Below are positions 1 to 9,024 of a stretch of DNA of 64,000 nucleotides, one piece after another; the stretch's first letter is position 1; the number at the start of each line of letters is the position of its first letter. The stretch comes from Solirubrobacterales bacterium (lineage in GTDB: Bacteria; Actinomycetota; Thermoleophilia; Solirubrobacterales; 70-9), in contig JADJRQ010000001.1 of NCBI GenBank assembly GCA_016712175.1, positions 806,001 through 870,000 of the forward strand, written 5' to 3'. Under the pieces are notes generated by a model that saw only the letters and a list, made by a program, of their open reading frames with translations, was not told the DNA's origin and searched no databases. The translations under genes were made by a program, and so were the position numbers.

Positions 1-1941
1 TGTTGACGGCGAACACGGAGTCCTCAGGAGTTTCGTTGCGCAGCCAGCGAAGTGCCCGGTACATGGAGGGGTCATCCGATAGCCCGTGGTGGCCTCCCGG
101 ACCGGGTTCGAGAGTCCGGCGCGGAGGTCGGTCGCCGGCAGGTCGACCGCTCCAGCGAGCAGGATGACGAAGGTGACCGCAAGCGCCGCGGCCCGGGGTA
201 CCCCCGGCAGCAGCAAGCGTGCCGCAAGCCAGAGCAGCGCCGCGGCCGCGATCGCGATCGAGTACACCGCGACCGTCTGGCTGAGTGAGCCGATGTCCAG
301 GAGGTCCGGGTCGGCCAGAAGGAGTGCCAGCAGCAAGACCCATCCCGCCGCCAGCACGACGATCGCGGTCAATCTGCCCGAGGCTTCGGGCCTGAGGTCC
401 CAGGCGCGGCGCAATCCGGCCGCCGAAAGGAGCACTCCGGCCATGAATCCGTAGAAGACCGCGTAGAGCTGATTGCCGGAAGCCGGTGAGGAGATGAAGA
501 ACAGCATCAGCAGGGCCGCGGCGAACACAGAGCTCAGCCAGACGATCGCGGGGGATGAACGGAGGGTCCCCCTCCGGTAGAGCCAGAACAGTCCGACCAT
601 CGGCGCGAGCAGCATGCCCGCCAGCCCGAAGAAGACACCGGCCACCGACAGGAAATCAGCGAACCAGTTCCACGGGATCCACTCCGTCAGCTGGTTGGTG
701 AAGGAGGTGACCACCCAGAGGTGATTCAGGAATTCCGAAGCCTTCAGATCGGGTTCGAGGCCGCTCGAATGCCCACGGTAGAGAGTCAGATAGTAAACGG
801 CCTGCGCCGCCGCGAGGATGAACCCGATCGCCACGAGCTCCCGGTCGAGCCGGCGGTCGGCCAGGAGCCTCCAGGCAACCGCCAGTCCGGTCGCGAGCAG
901 CATCAGCGGCAGGATCGAGACCTTCGCTCCGCCCGCACCCACCGCGAGAAGGGCGATCAGGGCGAGCACTCCGAAGGACCGGGCAGTGCGGGCGGTCATC
1001 CGCTCACCGATCAGCGTGACCAGCGCCAGAACGAACGGCAGTCCGAAAAGGAAGCTCGGGCTGTAGATGAGGAACGAAAAGCCGAACCAGCCAAAGGTCA
1101 CGCTGGCAGCGGCGAACGTCACCAGTTGAAGCTCTCCGACGAAGAAGAAGAGGACCGCCGCGAGCAGTCCAACGCACGTGCTCCGGAAAAGGCTGCGACC
1201 CGCCTCCGCGAATAGGAGAATTGTCAGTGCGATCACGGGCAACGACCAGAGCCGCAAGAAGATCGTCGGCAGGTCGATCCCGGTGATCTGGCTAACCGAA
1301 GCGATATGGAGGATCGAGAAGTAGTGGTACGGCATCGGCTCGCCCGATACGCTGGGATCGGTCAGCGGCCAGTGGTGGAGCGCGTCGGCGGCCAGAGAAA
1401 TCGTCCATGAGAAATCCTGGAAGTACGAGACTGACCGGGTCCCCGGCAACGGCGTGCCCGCGAACTGGACGATCGCGAAGACAGCCATGGCGGCCACGCA
1501 CACGATTGCGATCGCCACCGGAACGGCCGGAAGGGTGCGGCCGGCTTCCGCCACCTCCGGCACCGCCTCGTCTCCGGCCCGTCCGCTCCGGTACTTCCGG
1601 AAGGCGAACGGGCCGAATATGGCCGCGACAAGCAGTGGATATGCGTAGAGCAGCGGGCGTGTGCCGGTTGCCGCGGTGGCCATGAACGCGAGGACTTCCA
1701 GGGTGTAGCCCACCACCCAGCCGAATGCCACCCCGCGCAGGATCCCGAGGGAATCAGGCGAGAGCGTGAAAAAGACGAGCCACCCGGGAAGGATCACGAA
1801 GCAGGCCAGGTACGCCAGGTAGAGCAGGGCCGAACCGAGTGGCGCACCGTAGAGCAATACGAGCAGCAGTCCGGCGAGCATCACGAGGACCGCGGGCCAG
1901 ACCCGACCGATACCGCCAAGACTCGAACTCTTTGGGATCAA
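1..1941 (-). CDS. Large polytopic membrane protein, GT-C-like, 3' end outside window, apparent frameshift
   Basis: A membrane protein of unknown function whose layout resembles GT-C glycosyltransferases. It starts at TTG 1941 with GGAG about six bases upstream and runs off the window start, so the C-terminus is missing. Some 600 residues of alternating hydrophobic segments are visible. It is a paralogue of the gene at 2027-4294, sharing QDFSW, LHHWPLT, GEP(M/V)PYH, a GGAKV segment and GYRMTP. The next shared block (SMYRALRWLRNETPED) is read one base out of frame relative to everything upstream. The shift falls at a run of four C on the coding strand near positions 66-72, where one base seems to be missing. 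Neither frame meets a stop in the window. A sequencing error at this homopolymer is as likely as a real mutation. Confidence 0.7.
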   Translation of the reverse strand, partial: MIPKSSSLGGIGRVWPAVLVMLAGLLLVLLYGAPLGSALLYLAYLACFVILPGWLVFFTLSPDSLGILRGVAFGWVVGYTLEVLAFMATAATGTRPLLYAYPLLVAAIFGPFAFRKYRSGRAGDEAVPEVAEAGRTLPAVPVAIAIVCVAAMAVFAIVQFAGTPLPGTRSVSYFQDFSWTISLAADALHHWPLTDPSVSGEPMPYHYFSILHIASVSQITGIDLPTIFLRLWSLPVIALTILLFAEAGRSLFRSTCVGLLAAVLFFFVGELQLVTFAAASVTFGWFGFSFLIYSPSFLFGLPFVLALVTLIGERMTARTARSFGVLALIALLAVGAGGAKVSILPLMLLATGLAVAWRLLADRRLDRELVAIGFILAAAQAVYYLTLYRGHSSGLEPDLKASEFLNHLWVVTSFTNQLTEWIPWNWFADFLSVAGVFFGLAGMLLAPMVGLFWLYRRGTLRSSPAIVWLSSVFAAALLMLFFISSPASGNQLYAVFYGFMAGVLLSAAGLRRAWDLRPEASGRLTAIVVLAAGWVLLLALLLADPDLLDIGSLSQTVAVYSIAIAAAALLWLAARLLLPGVPRAAALAVTFVILLAGAVDLPATDLRAGLSNPVREATTGYRMTPPCTGHFAGCATKLLRTPCSPST

Positions 1942-2026
1942 ACTGTCTCCGAACCTATGGCCCACCGCGCCCGAGCGCCGAGAACCTAGAATAGACAGAT
2001 GGCGGCAGTACCCCGGAGGCCACGAT

Positions 2027-4294
2027 TCAGTCGAACCTCAGCACCGCGACGCCGGTTTCCTGGTAGACGACCGTGCCGAAGGGCTTGAGCTTCGCGAGGT
2101 CGTCAGGGTCGCCATTGATGCCGTCGACCACGGCATATTCGACGCCGTATTCCGACTTGAGCTTCTCGATCGCCGCCTCGTCGCCGGCGAAGGCCCTGTC
2201 GTTCAGTGCCTGGCGGTCGGCGAACGGGTTGAATCCAGCGAGGACGCGGTCGTAGCCGGCATCGCGGGTGGCAAGTGAGTAGCCCCATCCGGCCAGGAAG
2301 TAGTGGCGTTCGGAGAAGGCGGCGTAGTCGTAGGCGTTCGTATACCCGGTGGCGGACTCGCCCCGCTGATTGTTGACGATGACCGCCGTGTCCTCCGGGG
2401 TGTTGTTCTTCAGCCATCGGAGGCCTCCGTAGAGATCCGGCGTCATGCGGTAACCCTCGGTCGGTTCGGACCTGCTGCTGAGGGACGGATCGAGGAAGGC
2501 CCTCGGCATGTCGATCATCCCGACCATGATGAAGGCCAGGGCCAGCACTACAGCGACGCCGCCGCCGACACCTCTGAGAAAGTGGCGCGCGGCCAGCCAG
2601 AGCAGGACCATGCCACCGACCAGGATGCCGTAACCCACGAGAAGGCCGCGGGCAAGATTCCCCGGTTCGATCTCCCCCGGGAGCACGATGTAGCCGGCGA
2701 TCGCCACTGCCCACAACCCGAGCAGGATCAGGATCGTCCGTTGGTGCTCGAGGATCGGCTGGCCCTCTGAAAAAGCCTCTCTCAGCCCCACCCCCGACAT
2801 CAGTATTCCGGCCAGGACCCCGTAGTAGAGAAAGTAGAGCTGGTTCCCGGTACCGACTGCCTGAACGAAAGCGAGAAAGAACAGCCCGACGCCGAGCAGC
2901 GCGCAGAACCACACCGCAATCGGAGAAAGGGGGCGATTGCGCCGGCCCAGAAACCAGTAGAGCCCGACGAGAGGTGCGCCAATCAGGGCGAACAGGGCTA
3001 TGGCAATCGCGAACACCGTGAGGATTCCGTCGAGCAGGGGCAGGCCGGGGAGCAGGTCGAGGATCTCGTCCTTGACCAGATCCAGGTAGGACTGCCCTCT
3101 CAGAAAGTCGATGCCGGAGTTGAGCCTGATTGAGAGACCGGTGGTGTGGCCGCGGTAGAGCAGGAAGTAATAGGCGAGCTGAGCCGCTGAGAGGATCAGG
3201 CCGATTCCGAGAACGGCCCAGGGGAACCGGCGTGCCTTAAACCATGAGATCAAGCCGAAGATCGCCAGTGACCCGATCAGCAGCGGCAGGATCGTCACCT
3301 TGGCTCCGCCCGCCGCGGCAGCGAACAGGGCCAGCAGGACCCACTCACCGGGTGATGCGCTCAGGGAGCCGAGGCGAAGCCGCCAGCCGATCAGGATGAA
3401 CAACGGAATCAGAACCAGCAGTCCGAACAAGAAGGACGGGCTGTAAAAGAGGAACGAAAAGAGAGTCCCGCCGGAAGCCAGTCCCCAGTCACCGACGAGG
3501 TAGGTCAGGGCGGCAGCGATCAGGCCACCGGTCGCGGAGCCGAAGAGGCTGCGCCCGGCAGCGACCAGTTGAACCACCGTGAGCGCAACGATCGGCAGAA
3601 TCGAGAGACGGAAGAAGATCAAGGGGGCATCGATGCCGGTGATCTGGCTGGCTGAAGCCATGCTGAGGTGGACAAAGTTGTGGTACGGCACGGGTTCGCC
3701 GACCTCACTCGGCTCGGTGAGCGGCCAGTGGTGAAGCGCCTCGACGACCAGCGAGATCGCCCACGAGAAGTCCTGGGAGTAGTTGGTCACCCGGGTGCCC
3801 GGAAGGGGAGTCACCGCGAAGAATGCGATCGCAATCGAGGCCATGGCGAGGATGCAGACGGCGGCGATCCCCCAGATCAGCCGCGAAGGTGCCGCCGGTT
3901 CCGGCTTTGGAAGTCCGCCGCGGTAACGAAACAGAAGGATCAGCAGCGCGGGGATCCCGATGATCAGGGGATAGAAGTCGAGCAGGGTCCTAAAATCGAT
4001 CGCCGCCGTGAACATGAAAGCGAAGACACCGAGGATGTAACCGAGACCGGCGCCGATCGCGAACTGCCGGATCCCACTGCCGGGCTCGTCGGCGAGCACC
4101 CGGTAGACCAGCCACCCGGGGAGGTAGACCCAGCCGCAGAGATAGCCGAAGTAGAGCAGGGAGTCACCGACGTCGGTGCCGTAGATCGTCAGGAGGATCA
4201 GCGCAGCGACGAGCACTGCCAGGCAGGCGGGCACGGCGTGCCTGAACCTGGCCGAGGGTCTGGAAACTGTCCCTGGTCTCATGCGCGCTGACAA
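2027..4294 (-). CDS. Large polytopic membrane protein, GT-C-like, function unknown
   Basis: A 755-residue integral membrane protein with a basic N-terminus, roughly 15 or more hydrophobic segments to about residue 620, and a C-terminal soluble domain of about 130 residues beginning at LRWLKNNTPED. The first extracytoplasmic loop carries QDFSW, LHHWPLT and GEPVPYHNF, as in the paralogue directly downstream. Long multi-helix proteins with a small C-terminal soluble domain occur among lipid-linked-sugar transferases and polymer ligases, but I cannot assign a reaction. The start is TTG 4294; an internal ATG at 4282 (residue 5) is an equal alternative because neither has a clear ribosome-binding site. 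It is divergent from the small gene at 4346 and lies 85 bases upstream of its paralogue, so the pair looks like a tandem duplication. Confidence 0.75.
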   Translation of the reverse strand: MSARMRPGTVSRPSARFRHAVPACLAVLVAALILLTIYGTDVGDSLLYFGYLCGWVYLPGWLVYRVLADEPGSGIRQFAIGAGLGYILGVFAFMFTAAIDFRTLLDFYPLIIGIPALLILLFRYRGGLPKPEPAAPSRLIWGIAAVCILAMASIAIAFFAVTPLPGTRVTNYSQDFSWAISLVVEALHHWPLTEPSEVGEPVPYHNFVHLSMASASQITGIDAPLIFFRLSILPIVALTVVQLVAAGRSLFGSATGGLIAAALTYLVGDWGLASGGTLFSFLFYSPSFLFGLLVLIPLFILIGWRLRLGSLSASPGEWVLLALFAAAAGGAKVTILPLLIGSLAIFGLISWFKARRFPWAVLGIGLILSAAQLAYYFLLYRGHTTGLSIRLNSGIDFLRGQSYLDLVKDEILDLLPGLPLLDGILTVFAIAIALFALIGAPLVGLYWFLGRRNRPLSPIAVWFCALLGVGLFFLAFVQAVGTGNQLYFLYYGVLAGILMSGVGLREAFSEGQPILEHQRTILILLGLWAVAIAGYIVLPGEIEPGNLARGLLVGYGILVGGMVLLWLAARHFLRGVGGGVAVVLALAFIMVGMIDMPRAFLDPSLSSRSEPTEGYRMTPDLYGGLRWLKNNTPEDTAVIVNNQRGESATGYTNAYDYAAFSERHYFLAGWGYSLATRDAGYDRVLAGFNPFADRQALNDRAFAGDEAAIEKLKSEYGVEYAVVDGINGDPDDLAKLKPFGTVVYQETGVAVLRFD

Positions 4295-4345
4295 TAACCG
4301 GGCGGCCGGGGCCGGACAGACGCCGGGACAGTAATCTTGCCCGAT

Positions 4346-4567
4346 ATGTCTTCACAGATCACCTTGAACGGCGAGACCGTCACCGACGCCGCCTCACCGG
4401 CCGAAGCCGCGGCGATCAGCGCGGCGATCAGCCGGTTCCAGGCCGACACCGCGGTTGCACCACCGCCCGCATCCGGGGGCATGGATCCCTGGTTGAAGGC
4501 GGCGCTGGACGAGGGTGTCGGCGCGAAATCGCTCTTTGGGCCCGGCGGCACCGACCAACCCTTTTAG
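4346..4567 (+). CDS. Small hypothetical protein (73 aa)
   Basis: A short protein, MSSQITLNGE at its start, with an Ala-rich helical middle (about residues 16-33), a Pro-rich linker and a C-terminal segment DPWLKAALDEGV. The layout (short beta start, Ala-rich helix, linker, W-x-x-AA-x-x-EGV ending) recalls small accessory subunits such as acyl-CoA carboxylase epsilon chains, but I see no decisive motif and treat it as unknown. ATG 4346 is preferred over the in-frame TTG at 4337. It sits between a divergent membrane-protein gene and dodecin, 66 bases upstream of the latter. Confidence 0.55.
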   Translation: MSSQITLNGETVTDAASPAEAAAISAAISRFQADTAVAPPPASGGMDPWLKAALDEGVGAKSLFGPGGTDQPF

Positions 4568-4633
4568 CGGAAAAGTGACAACGCTTGACCGGGGCGTAAC
4601 AATGAGGGCAACCGCTACAAACAGGAGGAGTCC

Positions 4634-4843
4634 ATGGCCGTAGTAAAGATCATCGAGTTGGTCGGAAGTTCGAGAGTTTCGACCGACGACGCCGCTCAGC
4701 AGGCACTCAAGCAGGCTCAGGATTCGCTACGGAACATCCGGGCTGTGGACATCGTCTCCACCGGAATTCGCGGCGAGCATCTCGACGAGTACCGCGCCCA
4801 CGTCCGGGTCGCATTCCTCATCGAAGGCGCCGACGTAACCTGA
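4634..4843 (+). CDS. Dodecin family flavin-binding protein
   Basis: A 69-residue protein matching dodecin along its whole length, at the usual size. Dodecins form hollow dodecamers that store or sequester flavins (or CoA) in the cytoplasm. The sequence begins MAVVKIIELVGSS, then has the single helix (DDAAQQALKQAQ) and the antiparallel strands with VDIVSTGI and EYRAHVRVAF, the typical beta-alpha-beta-beta pattern. A strong AGGAGG-type ribosome-binding site lies about eight bases before ATG 4634. It is probably its own transcription unit or is followed by the glycosyltransferase gene 22 bases downstream; the two have no obvious functional link. Confidence 0.93.
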   Translation: MAVVKIIELVGSSRVSTDDAAQQALKQAQDSLRNIRAVDIVSTGIRGEHLDEYRAHVRVAFLIEGADVT

Positions 4844-4865
4844 TTCCGCCGGGAACGGGCCGGAG

Positions 4866-6563
4866 GTGACCGGCCGGCAAATCCTCACCTGGGTCCTCGC
4901 CGCCCTGCTGGTCATCGCGGGCGGTGAGGTGGTCGCGGGAGCACTCGCGTCCGGCGTGACGATCGACGAACCGATCCACCTGCTGCGGGCGCAGGGGTGG
5001 ATCGACTTCGGCTGGTTTTCCCCGGCCGCGTTCCTGATCAATGGCGAACCGCCCCCGGCCACGGCGAGCAGTGCTTCGGTCGCCTCTCCTTACGTATACG
5101 GGCCGGTCTTTGCGGCGATCGCCCACGCGGCCAACGTCGTGGCCGGGATCGAGCCGTCCGGCACCATCAACGACACGGCCGGGTCCTGGGACGTACGACA
5201 CCTGGTCTCCGCACTGATCGGCTTCGCAGCCGCGGTCGCTGCCGGATGCGCGGTCCGGGCGATGACCTCGTCCTGGCGGTTCGGCCTCTGGACCGCCGTC
5301 TGCCTGCTTGCGATCCCGCTCTGGAGCGGGATGAGCTTCTTCAATCCGAAGGACCTGCCGGCCGCCGCCGGGTACACCCTCGTAACCGCCGGCCTGGTGA
5401 TCGCGCTCGCACCCCGATCCACCGCCGGGGCCCGGCGATGGGTCCGGCCGGTCGGGATCGCGGCCCTGGTCGGTGCCGGCATCTTCCTGGGCGCCGGCAC
5501 GAGGATCGCCTTCTGGCTGCCGGTCCTGGCTTCGCTCTTCACCTACGCGGTGCTGATCTGGACCAGCGATCGCAGTCGCCGGGACACCGTGGCCGTCGCG
5601 GCCGGCGTGGTGATAGGGATCGTCGCCCTGGTCGCTGTCTACCCGGTGCTGATCGAACACCCCCGGGCGTTCCTCACCGACTCGATTCGTGATTCGTCGG
5701 GCTTCCCGTTTACCGGCCGGACCCTGACCGCCGGGCAACTCCTGTCGGGTGACCCGCCGGCCTGGTATCTGCCGGCCTGGGTCTTTGCATCGATCCCGCT
5801 GCTGATCGGCCTGCTCGCCCTGACCGGGGCGGCGCTCGGCCTCCGGGGCTGGATCCGCGAACTGGCCGGGGCCGGTTCCGGCCGGTTGAAGGTCCTGGCG
5901 GCGCGCCGCGACATCGGCCTGATCCTCGTCCTTCAGCAACTGCTGCTGCTGTCGCTCGGCAGCATCATTCTCGGCTCGAGCATGTATTCCGGGCTGCGCC
6001 AGCACCTGTACATCCTGCCGGCCGTGGTGATGCTCGCCGGGTTCGGGGCCTTCCGTGCCTGGCGCCGGTTCGGCGACCGGCCCGGGGGATCCGGCGGAGC
6101 ACGGGCTGCGGTGGTCGTCGTGCTGTCCTTGGCCCTGCTGGTGCCAATGGCCGAAGGCGCACTGCTATTCCCCTACAACTACACCTATGTGAACCCCGTC
6201 GCCGGAATCGGCGGGATCAACGGCAACTGGGAGAGCGACTACTGGTGGTCGAGCCAGCGCGAAGCCCGGGAAGAGATCCCCGATGCGGTCGTCCCGAAGT
6301 GCAGTACCGCCCTGACCCAGCCGGGCTCACTCGACGCTGAGATCACGGCTTTCCCCTGCCTCAACTACCGGGTGACGGATCCACCGGTCGGCAACGAACC
6401 TGCCGATGCCGACGTCTGGGTGATCGGGCGGAAGCGGGCGGGCAACGCGGTGCCGGATTACTGCTCGGTCGAAGGCGAGGTCACGAGATGGGTCCGGGGT
6501 GAAGACGTCGTCATGTCGTACGTCCTCCGCTGCGACCGGGACCACGTCCAGGTCGTGGATTGA
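4866..6563 (+). CDS. GT39-like (PMT/ArnT-type) membrane glycosyltransferase
   Basis: A 565-residue polytopic membrane protein of the GT-C fold. The first hydrophobic helix (about 7-28) is followed by the hallmark acidic pair D34-E35 in TIDEPIH, where GT39 enzymes bind the lipid-phosphate-linked sugar. A second family feature is MSFFNPKD in a later loop; about ten further hydrophobic segments follow to about residue 450. The C-terminal tail is soluble (NGNWESDYWW, then a Cys-containing beta region). It would transfer a sugar from a polyprenyl-phosphate donor to an acceptor outside the membrane; neither donor nor acceptor can be read from sequence. The GTG start at 4866 has a GGAG very close upstream, so the exact start is uncertain. 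It follows dodecin by 22 bases. Confidence 0.85.
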   Translation: MTGRQILTWVLAALLVIAGGEVVAGALASGVTIDEPIHLLRAQGWIDFGWFSPAAFLINGEPPPATASSASVASPYVYGPVFAAIAHAANVVAGIEPSGTINDTAGSWDVRHLVSALIGFAAAVAAGCAVRAMTSSWRFGLWTAVCLLAIPLWSGMSFFNPKDLPAAAGYTLVTAGLVIALAPRSTAGARRWVRPVGIAALVGAGIFLGAGTRIAFWLPVLASLFTYAVLIWTSDRSRRDTVAVAAGVVIGIVALVAVYPVLIEHPRAFLTDSIRDSSGFPFTGRTLTAGQLLSGDPPAWYLPAWVFASIPLLIGLLALTGAALGLRGWIRELAGAGSGRLKVLAARRDIGLILVLQQLLLLSLGSIILGSSMYSGLRQHLYILPAVVMLAGFGAFRAWRRFGDRPGGSGGARAAVVVVLSLALLVPMAEGALLFPYNYTYVNPVAGIGGINGNWESDYWWSSQREAREEIPDAVVPKCSTALTQPGSLDAEITAFPCLNYRVTDPPVGNEPADADVWVIGRKRAGNAVPDYCSVEGEVTRWVRGEDVVMSYVLRCDRDHVQVVD

Positions 6564-6599
6564 CGCGGACGCGTTCAACGTTGCTAGCTTTTCGAATCC

Positions 6600-6992
6600 A
6601 TGGAAGCTGACGCAGCAACACCGGACCACCAGAAGAGCCCCGCCGAGATCGAGGGACTGATCAAGGACGGCGTCCGGCTGATCGATGTGCGGCAGGACTA
6701 CGAATTCGACGCCGCCCACATCGCCGGTGCCGAACGGATCGGCCTCGAGACCCTGGCCGAGCAACGGGACCAATTCGACCCCGCGGTACCGGTGATCTTC
6801 TACTGCCGCGTGGGCAACCGTTCGGACATGGCCGCCGACGCCTTCGTTTCCGGCGGCTACGACGTCAGCACCCTCCAGGGCGGGATCGCCGCCCGGGTCG
6901 CCGAAGGCAAAGGGATCGAGCCGGCCGACGGCTACGTTTCAGAGCCAGGCCAGGCAGCAGCAATTCTCGAAGCAAAAGCCCGTACTTCGTAA
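6600..6992 (+). CDS. Rhodanese-like domain protein
   Basis: A single-domain rhodanese of 130 residues. The catalytic cysteine is C69 in the active-site loop FYCRVGNRS, and the N-terminal motif RLIDVRQDYEFDAAHIAGA is the usual substrate-proximal segment. Such proteins carry persulfide sulfur, here plausibly as an accessory to the sulfate-assimilation genes that follow. The loop (C-R-V-G-N-R) fits a sulfurtransferase rather than a Cdc25-like phosphatase. ATG 6600 is the first possible start. The stop codon TAA (6990-6992) overlaps the first copy of a 13-base repeat in the promoter region of the next gene. Confidence 0.9.
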   Translation: MEADAATPDHQKSPAEIEGLIKDGVRLIDVRQDYEFDAAHIAGAERIGLETLAEQRDQFDPAVPVIFYCRVGNRSDMAADAFVSGGYDVSTLQGGIAARVAEGKGIEPADGYVSEPGQAAAILEAKARTS

Positions 6993-7071
6993 ATACCCTA
7001 TTTCGGGTCAGGTATTAGTGTTTTGCTACGATCAGCCGTAGCCTAAGATGCCGATCCGCTTCGTAAATACC
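6985..7071 (+). promoter_or_regulatory. Candidate operator/promoter of the sulfite reductase gene
   Basis: The 13-base sequence CTTCGTAAATACC occurs at 6985-6997 and again at 7059-7071. The first copy is also half of an inverted repeat, AATACC (6992-6997) and GGTATT (7011-7016), 13 bases apart. A possible promoter, TTGCTA (7023-7028) and TAAGAT (7044-7049) with a short 15-base spacer, lies between the copies. This would suit a dimeric regulator of sulfur or nitrogen assimilation. No regulator gene is adjacent, so this is inferred from symmetry only. Confidence 0.4.
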
Positions 7072-7106
7072 GATAACGACTGAAAGTCCCAGCAGGAGGA
7101 CCCTCG

Positions 7107-8999
7107 ATGGAGCCCAGTACGGCCCCCGCCAAACCGAAACCGAAGCCGCTCGCCAAGCCTGGCGACAAAGGCGTCGAGCAGGAGCCCGGCAAGGTCCAGA
7201 CGGGCAAAGGCAAGCTCGGATCGCTGACCAACCCGGAGACGTACGACAACGTCCCCGGCCACGTCATCCCGATCCTCGAGCACGAGTTCGATGACTTCGA
7301 AGGTGAAGCCGACGAGTTCCTCGCCGGTCAGACGGAGGAGGTCGACTTCATCGGTTTCCGGCTCAAGCAGGGCGTGTATGGACAGCGCCAGCCCGGCGTC
7401 CAGATGGTCCGCGTCAAGCTTCCGTTCGGTGGCGTCACCCCCGAGCAGATGGATTCGTTCGCCGACGTGGTCGAGGACTACGCTCCGCTGAACAAGGGTC
7501 ACATCACGACCCGCCAGAACATCCAGATCCACCACATTCCGCTCAAGCGGATGGTTCACATGCTGCGTGACATGGCCCCGAGCGGCCTGTCCTCCCGCGA
7601 GGGCTGCGGCAACACCGTCCGCAACGTGACCGGCGACCCCTGGGCGGGCGTCGCCGAAGACGAAATCTTCGACCCGACCACCTACGCGGGCGCCTACACC
7701 CGTTACTTCGTGCGCCACCCCACGACTCAGCTGATGCCGCGGAAGATCAAGACTGCCTTCTCGCCCTCCGACGCCGACCGCGCGATGACCGGCATCCACG
7801 ACATTGCCTTCATCAGCCGGATGAATGACGGCGTCAAGGGTTTCGAAGTCAAGGTGGGCGGCGGTACATCGATCATGCCCCGGATCGCTCCGACGATCTA
7901 CGACTTCGTCGAAGCCGACAACGGCGACTACCTCAAGGTGTCCGAAGCCATCCTTCGGGTCTACGACCGTCAGGCGTGGCTCCGGCCGAACCGCGCCCGC
8001 GCCCGGATCAAGGTGCTGGTCGACAAGGTTGGCATCGACGAAGTGCGTCGAATGGTGGACGAGGAACTCGAAGGCGACTGGGTCAACGACCGCGACTTTA
8101 CGATCGATCACCTGCGCTTTGACATCGACGAAGAGTCACAACTCCCGGAACCGAAAGCTGTCACCAGCTCCCCAAACGGCGACCGGGCCGACTTCGACCG
8201 TTACCTCGAGGCCAACGTCCAGAAGCAGCGCCAGGACGGTTTCCACACTGTGGAGGTCAAAGTCGTGCGCGGAGACCTCACCCCGGAGCAGTTCCGTGGC
8301 CTCGCGCAGATCATGCGTGATTACACCGGGGGCTTCGCCCGGATGACCGTCCAGCAGAACATCGTGCTGCGGTGGGTTCGCGAAGAGGCCCTTTACGACG
8401 TGTGGAAACGGCTCGGTGATCTCGACCTCGACGACGTTGGTCCGCGACGGATCACGGACGTGGTCAGCTGCCCCGGAACCGACAGCTGCAAGATGGGGAT
8501 CACCAGCTCGATGGGCCTCAACAAGGCGATCCAGACGCGGGTCGAAGAGATGAACATCACCGACCCGCTCACCCGTGAGATCCACATCAAGATGAGCGGT
8601 TGCCCCAACGGCTGCAGCCAGCACCACATCGCGAACATCGGCTTCTACGGCGCCTCGCTGAAGGTCGGGGGCCGCACCCTTCCCGCCTACATCCCGCACC
8701 TCGCCGGCAAGTACATCGACGGTCAGACGATCTACGGCGCCCGGCTCAAGTCACGCCTGCCCGCCAAGCGGGTCCCGGACGCGGTCGAACGCTGGATCCG
8801 GCTCTACGAGTCCGACCGGAAGGACGGCGAAGTCTTCAACGAGTTCGTCGAACGGGTCGGCACCGCCCGCATGGAAGAAGAGGTGAAGGCTCTGACCCTG
8901 CCGGTCGACTTCAACCTCGACACCATGCAGGAGTTCATCGACTGGGATCGTTCCGATCCATATGTGGTCGAGCGCGGCGAAGGCGAGTGCGCCGTTTAG
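7107..8999 (+). CDS. sir: Ferredoxin-dependent assimilatory sulfite reductase
   Basis: A 630-residue siroheme/[4Fe-4S] enzyme that reduces sulfite to sulfide with six electrons in the cytoplasm. The four cluster ligands are C455 and C461 (CPGTDSCKMG) and C499 and C503 (SGCPNGCSQHH). Both halves of the duplicated ferrodoxin-like fold are present, with GHITTRQNIQIHHI in the first half and FARMTVQQNIVLRW in the second. A Lys/Pro-rich N-terminal extension of about 35 residues precedes the catalytic part. Nitrite reductase of the same family is the alternative; the following APS reductase and ATP sulfurylase genes favour sulfite. ATG 7107 has AGGAGGA about eight bases upstream. The next gene starts 25 bases after the stop, so they are probably co-transcribed. 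Confidence 0.92.
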   Translation: MEPSTAPAKPKPKPLAKPGDKGVEQEPGKVQTGKGKLGSLTNPETYDNVPGHVIPILEHEFDDFEGEADEFLAGQTEEVDFIGFRLKQGVYGQRQPGVQMVRVKLPFGGVTPEQMDSFADVVEDYAPLNKGHITTRQNIQIHHIPLKRMVHMLRDMAPSGLSSREGCGNTVRNVTGDPWAGVAEDEIFDPTTYAGAYTRYFVRHPTTQLMPRKIKTAFSPSDADRAMTGIHDIAFISRMNDGVKGFEVKVGGGTSIMPRIAPTIYDFVEADNGDYLKVSEAILRVYDRQAWLRPNRARARIKVLVDKVGIDEVRRMVDEELEGDWVNDRDFTIDHLRFDIDEESQLPEPKAVTSSPNGDRADFDRYLEANVQKQRQDGFHTVEVKVVRGDLTPEQFRGLAQIMRDYTGGFARMTVQQNIVLRWVREEALYDVWKRLGDLDLDDVGPRRITDVVSCPGTDSCKMGITSSMGLNKAIQTRVEEMNITDPLTREIHIKMSGCPNGCSQHHIANIGFYGASLKVGGRTLPAYIPHLAGKYIDGQTIYGARLKSRLPAKRVPDAVERWIRLYESDRKDGEVFNEFVERVGTARMEEEVKALTLPVDFNLDTMQEFIDWDRSDPYVVERGEGECAV

Positions 9000-9024
9000 C
9001 CGATCGGCTGACAGCGAAACGACC

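Noticed and set aside
4818..6005. A 395-residue open frame antisense to the glycosyltransferase
   Set aside because: Low-complexity Arg/Gly/Asp-rich translation, as expected opposite a GC-rich gene.
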